A DNA stretch of 64,000 nucleotides from Amphiura filiformis (Eukaryota; Echinodermata; Ophiuroidea; Amphilepidida; Amphiuridae). Made by a program: the position numbers and the translations under genes. The notes beneath the pieces are model-generated. The model saw only the letters and a program-made list of their open reading frames with translations. It was not told the DNA's origin and searched no databases. The stretch spans positions 102,384,647 to 102,448,646 of the forward strand of contig NC_092628.1 in the NCBI RefSeq assembly GCF_039555335.1, read 5' to 3'. Below, in pieces: positions 55,961-64,000 of the stretch. How positions within the stretch are numbered: position 1 is the stretch's first letter; each line of letters starts with the position of its first letter.

Positions 55961-57431
55961 CAAATCAGAATGATATTGTATTGCTTTGGACTTTCTGGAC
56001 ACACTTCACAAAATAAAAATGACTACTTCATTTGAAATATGTTCCGTAATATTTTATTTAGCACAAACCAAAGAACCAAATCATTAATTTATAAAACATG
56101 AATAGATTTATTCAAGTATACATTAAAAAAGTAGTAACAAAAAGACGATGTAACATTAATATTACATGTTGAGAACCAAAAAGCCTTAAATCACTTTTGG
56201 CCATTTTGAGATTTTGGTACCAAAATAATCACCAAAACTCACAGATTCTTCAAACCATAAAGCTTTAACCCAATCAAACTCACATTGCAGATATAGCATA
56301 ATTTTACTTAGCCACATCTAAATAAAGCAAATTGCAGTTTAACAGAAAGCCTCAACTCTGAATTAAGGCTTTCTGGCCCCATCTCAATTTGGTTCAAACA
56401 CTGAGATGAGGCTTTCTGGTCAGCAAAATAATATTATATTGCTATTTCCATCCACCATTGACAAGCGGTAACTCAGAAATGATATACACTTCAGTTTGCA
56501 CCAGGAAGATGTAACTTAGTACTTAAAAGGAATGTTATATTACAAGGTTATTATTGTGCTCCCGGCATTGCATATTTAATGAATAGATTTTCCAAATGAT
56601 TTTTACAAAGCACTGGCATAACTAATGGAAGACACACTGAGAGCTAAACCAATACATGGTATACATCATTATGCAGATTACAACTTGTTCCTCACATTCT
56701 TCGTGCATAGCTACTACAAAAGCAAAGTCAAAGTTTGTATAATTACATAGAATAGTTATTATGTAGAACACTGAATCTTAAATTCCCATATTTAGAGTTT
56801 TAGGGCCACGTTACAAATTTAAACAACTATTGGATATAAAGTGGAAACCTAGCTCTTCCATAAAAGTTGAAACTGTGGTGGCAGGTACCAATCATCTGCA
56901 TGCAGATTATTGCATATCAAAAGCAAATGTTATACATAGAAAATACTTAATTATTATCATGTTAATACCTACATGTGGTTTTTTTTACATACATTCATCA
57001 AACCCCAACAAAATTCCTTGTAAAATATTGACCAATACAAGAGCAAGAGCGTTCGAACTGTGTTGTTAACATGCATGATTACATGCAGGCTTATCAAGCT
57101 TATGAAAAATTCAGTACAAATAACATGGTATATCCATGTCCAAACAACAAATAAAATAGACAAGTACACGGATCTTGTCAATCAAAATGTCTTGCTGTGA
57201 AGTATGAATAACACACAGAAATTGTAGAGAGTTGAAACCATAATAACCTATGGAATTCAAATCAATCTTGTTTAAGCACTTTTTGCACAAACTTGCACTT
57301 GTGCTTGTAAAGATAACACAGAATCAATTGGCAAGTTCTACATACTTCAAATACTTAATACTGGACAAATATGTATATACGATATAACTTTTTAAATGTC
57401 ATAACAGTCACAAATTAATATAAATAGCTTC

Positions 57432-58262
57432 CCTCCTCAACAAAAGTTTGGAAAGTTTTTTCAAGTATCTATATCTCAGATTATTCGTAACATGTTCATA
57501 TCGTTTTGCATATCAATGGATAGCTACGTCATTTCCCTTTACAATGACACCACATTTGTAACAATCAATCACTCTTTTCACGGAAAATACACGTCTTGTG
57601 AATGTAGTTGGGTATCAAACAGAATGTGGCAAACTGACGATTATGCATTATTCTGTGCTAAAACAACACTATAGTCACTAACCACAATAGGGTGGAAAAA
57701 CCATATGCAGCCACAACAGCCAGACACAGGATCCGCCTCATGCTGCTCACCAACCTGATCACACGTTGCTGTGGAATGGCGTTCCATTCTTCCACCAGGA
57801 TTTGTCGCAAGTCATTCAATGTGGTTGCATTGGCTACTCTGGCACGCACAGCACGACAGCTCACGACCAAGCTAGTCTCATAAGTGTTCAATTGGGTTGA
57901 GGTCTCGGCTAATGGCAGGCCATTCCATTCTTTCTACTCCCATATTCTATAGGTAGTCGCTGACTACCCTGGCTCTGTGGTGGCGAGCGTTTTCATCTTG
58001 GAGGATTTCATTAGGTCCCAGAATGGGACGGCAGCTTGCTGCACAAAATAATGGTTACTTTTGGCACATTCGGTTTGAGGCCCCACTACATTCATAAGAC
58101 GTGTACTCAGGCGTGAAAAAGCTGATTGTTTCAAATGTGGTGTCATTGTAAAGGGGAATAAAGTAGCTATCCATTGATATGCAATACTATTTGAACATGT
58201 CACAAATAATTGGAGATATAGATACTTGAACAACTTTCCAAATCATGTTTACTATATTGGAA
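57432..58262 (-). mobile_element. Internally deleted Tc1-like element in copy 2
   Basis: Terminal inverted repeats of about 150 bp (57443-57590 and 58105-58245) share TTCAAGTATCTATATCTC, TTGCATATCAATGGATAGCT and TTTACAATGACACCACATTT. The minus strand encodes a transposase C-terminus, NATTLNDLRQILVEEWNAIP then QQRVIRLVSSMRRI. Copy 1 (about 23540-23570) lacks the element. Confidence 0.82.
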
Positions 58263-59614
58263 TCAATCCATTGTGTACATACATTGCTTTTTACGCTCAC
58301 AAAGAGTTGCAATGATCTCCTTTATCCTTATATTTCAAATTTATAACTTGGAAAGTGTAATATTTTAGCTTAAATAATCTATTAGTATTTAGCACCGATA
58401 GTATTTTTTAAATACAGCAGCATTTTAGTTGCAGAAATTGTATACTGGCATAATATACGCTATGGCATCAATACAGCAAATATTTATCAATAGAAGTTTG
58501 ATATTATTTCAAATTAATCATGGATTTAAAAACCAATCAATAAAATATGAGCCTTTCAGCTAAACCAAGTCATGACCTTCAATCCAATACATTCATCCAA
58601 TACATTCATCCAGATCTGAACATTCTGAAGTCTTCATCAATACACTCATACATAAAACAAAAACTACCGGTTATGTGTGGAACTTTAGACCACCACACAA
58701 CTCCCCTGTACATGAAACTAGACTTGACTGTATGACAAGTAATGTCAAAACCCAGAATTTGCAGGTTTTGCTACTTCATCTTGGAATGATAAATAAAATC
58801 TAGATCTTCATTTCAGACCTTTGGCGATGAGAGCACATGGAGAGTGCAGATACAGAGAGTGATATATGCCATGTGTTTGCCTTGTTATTTTCTTATCAAT
58901 ATTCAGTGTTATTGATAATCTTATTTTTTACCTTACTGTACATCAGCTTTCAATACCATATTCACTGTAGGCATTACAAAATTATCTCATTACACATAAC
59001 ACTTTTGGATATATTGCTTTGAAGATCCGAACAAAATCATTCTGAACAAAGCTCTCCCAGACTCATACATGTATCTGGAACTAGATTTATAACCATTTGT
59101 TAAAATGTTAATATAATACAATAACATATTTCCACATTATACATGTTATGCCATAGAGAAGTCACCATATGTGACAAGATCTGGTCCAAGGAGGCCAAAT
59201 GCGGCATATTTGAAATCCAGATAAAGGCAAAAATATAGTGTAAATATTGCTATCTCAAAACTTCATTCTTGAAAACTAAGTGTGCTACACCTTTGGTGTT
59301 TTCAGTATATGATAGCCTAATATTTGTATATATAAGGTAATAAGTATACTAACTGAATTGTCAAAAATGCCTCCTTTTGCCCTCATGGAGCAGATCATGT
59401 CACATATTAGCATGTTAGAGTCATTTGTTAAAGAAAGTTCCAAGATTCTACCTGAAGCAGCTCGTCTCTTCACAGAGGGCTTCACATATCTCCCTCAAGT
59501 AGCAAAATCTCTACCTGGAATTCCATGGTGCTATTGGAAGCAGAGTCGAGTCCTGCTTTGGATAATTTTCAGTCTGTTTTTGATAATTAGCACAAGGCTT
59601 AGCTGTAATGTCTT

Positions 59615-59742
59615 TCAAGAACCATCGTACACATGTCCAGCTTGGCTTGCATTGTAATGCTTGAAAGCTGTTACAGTGACCTCATAGACAGTTACCAGGA
59701 TAGCGCTTGCTGGCGCAGCCTTTATCACTCTTGGTATGAGCC
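59615..59742 (-). CDS. SLC25A40: SLC25A39/40 copy 2, last exon
   Basis: It reads GLIPRVIKAAPASAILVTVY (V to I and nearby changes) and ends GHVYDGS and TGA at 59615-59617. Confidence 0.9.
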
Positions 59743-62700
59743 CTAGAAAAGAGCAGTAACAGAAAATTTGTTAATTTTAAGATAAAATTCACACTAGGAT
59801 TTCTTGAATACAATAACAATAATTACTTCTTTAAGCACATGAGTACTACCTGCTGATTGATTACAAGAAGACTATTATTTGTGTATAGAAAGAAAGAAAG
59901 GCCTATTGTCTATTATAGGGCAGCTAGCTATTGCAGATAGTTATGATTTATTGAGCCAATCAGCAATAAAGTAGTTGTCAAGGGGTTATAAGCTATGTAA
60001 ATAACATCTACAAAGATGGAAGTCTGGCAATTTGCTGTCAACTTCCTCAGGTTTAATATATTTCCTACATTTCTCAAGCCGGGACAACTCTTCAAGTTGA
60101 TTGGTTGAAAGTTTCATTCACAGAATAAATGATTGACTCATATACCTTGGGGGCACAAGGAGATCCCGACTGGAGGGGGGGGGGGGAGGGATTCCCCCTT
60201 CCTACCACTGCTTAAAAAGCCTTATATACAGCTTGGCCGAGTATTATTCTATGCAGTATGGGAGGTCACTTTAATGAAATCAGATATCTCTACTTTTATT
60301 AGCATATATATCTTATACTGGGAAAACTGTATACTTGTTTTTGACAAATTGGGCTATTCCGTTTGAAATTCATATATACCATATAATAGACATAACCTCC
60401 CACACAGGGAGTGAAAATTTCAAATATAGTCACATATTCTGGTAAACCCATTTGAAATTAACACTCCCTGTATGGATGATTAAGGACATGTCTTCCGTAG
60501 GGGATGTATGGATTTTAAATGGAATAGCCCAATTTTATTGCATAGTGCATATTTTAATATGACCATTGCTATGTCAACTCGCTCACACGTTATTTGTTAC
60601 GAATCGTTGATCGAAAGGATCACAACACAAAACCTATGACATATCATAATTCGGAACAGGCTGCCTTAACCTAAGGTTACTAACATGGACTACGTCAGCG
60701 AATAGCAATACAACCTACCTACAAAGAGGGCTCTACATCCAGCATCACCATATAGCTGTCTCATCACTGCCCATGTGCTATTGTGAATAACTTTGACAGC
60801 TAGGAAAAATGGAGAAATAAAGACCAATGATAATCATGTAGTAAGACTATTTATTTCAAACAAGTTTATTTACTGTAATTTCGCTTGATTTTGCTCTTTT
60901 TGCCAGGAGCCTAATTACCTAAATTAAATACCTGTGAATTTGACAGTTTTACATTGAATTGCTGGATTAGCGAAATTAAGTAATTATAAGGCAAAACCAC
61001 TTTTCTATTCCAAAACTATTTTGGTGCAAAAAAAAACCTTAACAAAATTTATTTACCTTTCTGCAATGTAGGAGCACCAACACTAAGCTGCTTGTGAGTC
61101 TTGACAACATCAAATGGTGTAGTGACAACAGAAGCAAACTGGAATAGACACAGCATGCTCTAACTTAATTTCACAATATCTTAAAAACTGTAGCAATCAA
61201 GTTCACTTTTCTCACATGTAGCAAGATTTTATGTTAACATAGTTAATATTGCTAAAATACATCGGGAATGGCCAAAATCTGAACAGCCATACTGCTTTAC
61301 TGACACCAAACAAGAATTGCTTTATCTCAACTTAATACTCTTAACAAGCACACAAGTACTATTTTAATGCTTATATTGTATACAGTTTAGATTCACTCAA
61401 AAGTAGTCAAAATATCCTAGTTCAATAGATTTCAAAGTTTAAAAATACTGTTTGACAGCACAAACTTCAGAAATGAAAGATCTTCAGGACTACATTTGCA
61501 TCATGGTCAAGGTGCTTTGAAATTTTCTCCAAAGCTGTTAATGCTTTGTGACAACATTTCCAGCAACAAATTTCAAATACAGTGATTTGCAAAAGAATTC
61601 TTAATTTTCAACTTACCACGCCCGAGATGGCTCCTGCACAGAATGTGATGGCTACTGTAGGCTGGCCTGTATTCAGTGAGTGAGTTAGCTGAGTCTTAAG
61701 CATCTCATAGTTGGTCCAGTAGATAACTGTAGAAATCAATAATAGACAATGACAAAAATAAGTAATTCTATCAGTTTCGCACCATAGGTAATATGACGCA
61801 GACCAGTAAATTTGGTAAAATGTCAAAATACAAGATACAAATCAATTTAATAATTTAAAATTAATTAGTTTCCCCTAAATGAGTATCCTGGAATTGCTCT
61901 CTCTACCAAGGTGTATAAATGAGTACTGGTTTGGGAAGGTAAACAGACTGATCGTTGTGTGGGACTGATGCACTAGTGGTGGATTCCCAACAACAACATC
62001 ATTAAGTCTGTTCCCAAGTCTCTTCAAAAGAGAGATGGTCACTCTGACCTGTAGTCTAAAAATACAGGCAAGAACCGTGACCATATTCATTCAGAAATTA
62101 ATTCACATTTCTTGGACTTACTTGCATATGGCACATCACGGAGAATTTGAGGCCCAAGACCCTTCCATAGTGACAGCCAACCTTCACGTTTGATGGCATT
62201 TTCCAGCACTTTGCTCAGCTCCCTGTAGGTCATTGCTTTTGCTTGCATCCTGGTCCGGATTAACTCCATAGGACTCACTGCCGTTATAGAAAGACCTGGA
62301 TGGAACAAAGAAAGATAAAATGTATTCTATTGGTCGCACATCTGGGCCTTTGCTCAATCTATTGACCTTACTTCCTGGACCTGGAGTGAAACTTTGCAAT
62401 TTGTATTGGAGTCAAATATTTGCAGAGTCAAATTACAGTTTTTTGTTCATCTTTCCGATTTTACACAATGGATTATGTTTTCTTTGGCAGAAAATGAGAG
62501 TACATCAAACTGGAAAATATTTAACATGTTAGAAAAAAAAGAAGATTAGGCTGCTGTTTCAAATTATGTTAACTTTCCTATTCACCACAACAGCAATCTC
62601 TCATTCCAATGTGCAGATGGAGCTTGAAAATTACCAAGTAATTATGACAACACTCTGACCGAAAAATTAGAAAATTTTACAAAAGCACGATCAGACAAGT

Positions 62701-63996
62701 TTTGTGAAAATACATTTTATATAGCTGTATGAATTTGGCACCTTGGCTGGCACATAGATAAAATAAACAGATAGCCTAGATAAATTTCCTGCGGAGCCTG
62801 GACTGGAAGTTAAATTGCCTTGGCACTGTGTTTAGCTAGCCTGGAAGTGTTTAAAAGTTGACCAGTATTTGATTTTGCTAAGTGGTGAATCATACATTAC
62901 TTTTACAGCATATTCATCAACCAAATGCACACTATGTTTAGATTATTTTTCTGACATCAATGCAACTGTCAGCAATTCTTTTCTAATTAATGATTTTAAT
63001 ATATTTTGTGTAAAATTATTTATTAAAGTATCACAGTCATGCGAATACTCTAAAAATGAGATGAAATATAATGTCAAAAATTCATTCTTAAATTGGACAG
63101 AAATGGCTAGTTCATACAATTGAATACATGAATACAAAACCCACCCAAGTCCATGGGAAGTGATTTTGAGAGAAAAACCTGTGTATCATTTTAATTCCTC
63201 AAGTTAGATTTTCCTGGTCAATATGGTAAGTTTTACGTGCAAATGAGTGGATTAAACTGTATAAAGTATGACGATTAGCATTTCAGGGACTTTGTAGGGT
63301 TCATTTTAAATTTTGGACTTGGGTGGTTTTTGAATCATATACAAAGACAACAACGTTGGAATGAGATTACCACTAGTAAGATAATACAAAATAAAGCACA
63401 CAGGTATGTATAATGTTGATAAGCATTCTGCCATGTAATATAAACCACACACGTTCCTTTATTAAACCCATTGTTCTTTCAAAAGTCACTCTCCAGCAAT
63501 GAATGTGTTACAAGTGGACTTTTATACATACTGGATTTCAATCAATGTGTTACAAGACTCAAATCACGGAATTGGGTGGTTCTTTCATACATGCTATTTC
63601 TCACATGCTCAATAGACACAGATGATGAATTTGAGTTGTTCTTTCATACATATGACAGGCTTATGTATAGCAACAACTTCCCATGCTTAACTCAATTTGG
63701 CCAACGTATGGACTTGGGTGGGTTTTGTATTCATATATTCAATTGACAAATTTGAATATATCCCAATGTTGCTTCTAAAATAAAACCAGTCTAGATCTGT
63801 AAATAACAATTTCATAAACATTTTAATTGTATTTAAAATAAAACTCATCCCTTTACCTCTTGCAGTACCACTTGCAGCAGATGTAGCCAAGGTATTTTGA
63901 TATGTATGATCGCTACTTGATGGGTTGCACCCAAGGAGCAATCTCATTTCTTCATAGGCGGTGAAATAAATCACATTAGATGGAATCCTCATTAAC
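59615..63996 (-). CDS. SLC25A40: SLC25A39/40-type carrier, copy 2 (six exons, 5' part beyond window)
   Basis: Six exons match exons 5-10 of copy 1 in length (140, 174, 110, 82, 81, 128 bp), phase and splice sites, with a handful of amino-acid changes and no stops. It should encode the same inner-membrane carrier if the upstream exons exist right of the window. Introns are alignable to copy 1 except for insertions. Purifying selection, or very recent duplication, or an allelic copy in the assembly would all explain the intact exons. Confidence 0.88.
60345..60535. mobile_element. GGGCTATTCC MITE, copy-2 orthologue
   Basis: The ends TTGGGCTATTCCGTTTGAAA and AATGGAATAGCCCAATT match 26973-27160 at the same intronic position, so the insertion predates the block duplication. 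Confidence 0.75.
60719..60799 (-). CDS. SLC25A40: SLC25A39/40 copy 2, exon 9
   Basis: It reads AVKVIHNSTWAVMRQLYGDA then GCRALFV (T to N and F to C relative to copy 1), with a CTAG acceptor and a GTAGGT donor. Confidence 0.9.
61057..61138 (-). CDS. SLC25A40: SLC25A39/40 copy 2, exon 8
   Basis: It reads FASVVTTPFDVVKTHKQLSV then GAPTLQK (I to V relative to copy 1), with intact splice sites. Confidence 0.92.
61617..61726 (-). CDS. SLC25A40: SLC25A39/40 copy 2, exon 7
   Basis: It reads IYWTNYEMLKTQLTHSLNTG then QPTVAITFCAGAISGV (D to G relative to copy 1), with an ACAG acceptor and a GTAAGT donor. Confidence 0.92.
62122..62295 (-). CDS. SLC25A40: SLC25A39/40 copy 2, exon 6
   Basis: It contains SPMELIRTRMQAKAMTYREL and NAIKREGWLSLWKGLGPQIL (C to R relative to copy 1), with intact splice sites. 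Confidence 0.92.
63119..63747. mobile_element. 0.6-kb TIR element in copy 2, absent from copy 1
   Basis: Terminal inverted repeats of about 37 bp (CAATTGAATACATGAATACA and on through ACCCACCCAAGTCCA) differ at one base between ends. Copy 1 reads continuously through the site (about 32710-32720, CATACAATTTACAAATTT). Inside, TTGGGTGG and TTCTTTCATACAT repeats recur at about 63320, 63570 and 63635. No coding capacity. Confidence 0.8.
63857..63996 (-). CDS. SLC25A40: SLC25A39/40 copy 2, exon 5
   Basis: It reads LMRIPSNVIYFTAYEEMRLL and on to SSSDHTYQ (R to S relative to copy 1), ending ARG at GTAAAG. The acceptor GTAG occupies the last bases of the window. Confidence 0.9.
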
Positions 63997-64000
63997 CTAC

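Noticed and set aside
59358..59657. Plus-strand 99-codon ORF with a hydrophobic stretch, antisense to the 3' end of SLC25A39/40 copy 2
   Set aside because: The homologous region of copy 1 (26060-26330) has indels and stops in this frame while the minus-strand exon is conserved, so it is not under coding constraint.

Overview
The window is eukaryotic nuclear DNA from an animal. Genes are split by GT-AG introns, intergenic DNA is AT-rich, and a large share of the sequence is transposable-element debris. The protein families, Penelope-like and Tc1/mariner elements, tRNA-derived SINEs and the very frequent TAGGCCTA motif suggest a marine invertebrate, probably a non-vertebrate deuterostome such as an echinoderm or hemichordate. 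I cannot fix the species.

Layout. (1) 388-9666, minus strand: NUBP1, the cytosolic Fe-S scaffold P-loop NTPase. Nine coding exons are readable and the last short exon lies beyond the left edge. Its introns carry LINE pieces, a SINE, several fold-back elements and a broken tandem triplication of exon 6. (2) 9.7-20.7 kb: a repeat-rich block. It holds an element built from alternating copies of a 14-mer, a satellite-like array interrupted by a Helitron/Helentron-like element and a SINE, LINE reverse-transcriptase relics, and two Penelope-like GIY-YIG fragments, each enclosed by inverted repeats. (3) 20890-22048, plus strand: a class A GPCR disrupted by an 8-bp deletion before TM7. (4) 26290-35625, minus strand: a complete ten-exon SLC25A39/40-type mitochondrial carrier (about 407 codons from the chosen start), convergent with the GPCR. 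(5) 36-48 kb: LINE and Tc1 relics, an almost complete 2.4-kb Tc1/mariner element with long terminal inverted repeats and a frameshifted transposase, and a minisatellite. (6) 48504-64000: a second copy of block (3)+(4). It begins inside the GPCR, so that copy is 5'-truncated, and it runs to the right edge with six intact carrier exons.

The segmental duplication is the main organising feature. It provides natural empty sites that expose later insertions: a 2.36-kb TIR element in copy 1, and a TTAA-flanked 2.8-kb element, a Tc1-like element and a 0.6-kb TIR element in copy 2. The two GPCR copies have complementary lesions. An uncollapsed haplotype (assembly false duplication) is a real alternative to a true duplication and should be excluded first.

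NUBP1 (cytosolic Fe-S assembly) and SLC25A39/40 (mitochondrial glutathione import) are functionally related, but I treat their proximity as probably coincidental. No CRISPR, operon or prokaryotic feature was seen. All identities come from reading the sequence; no database search was run.
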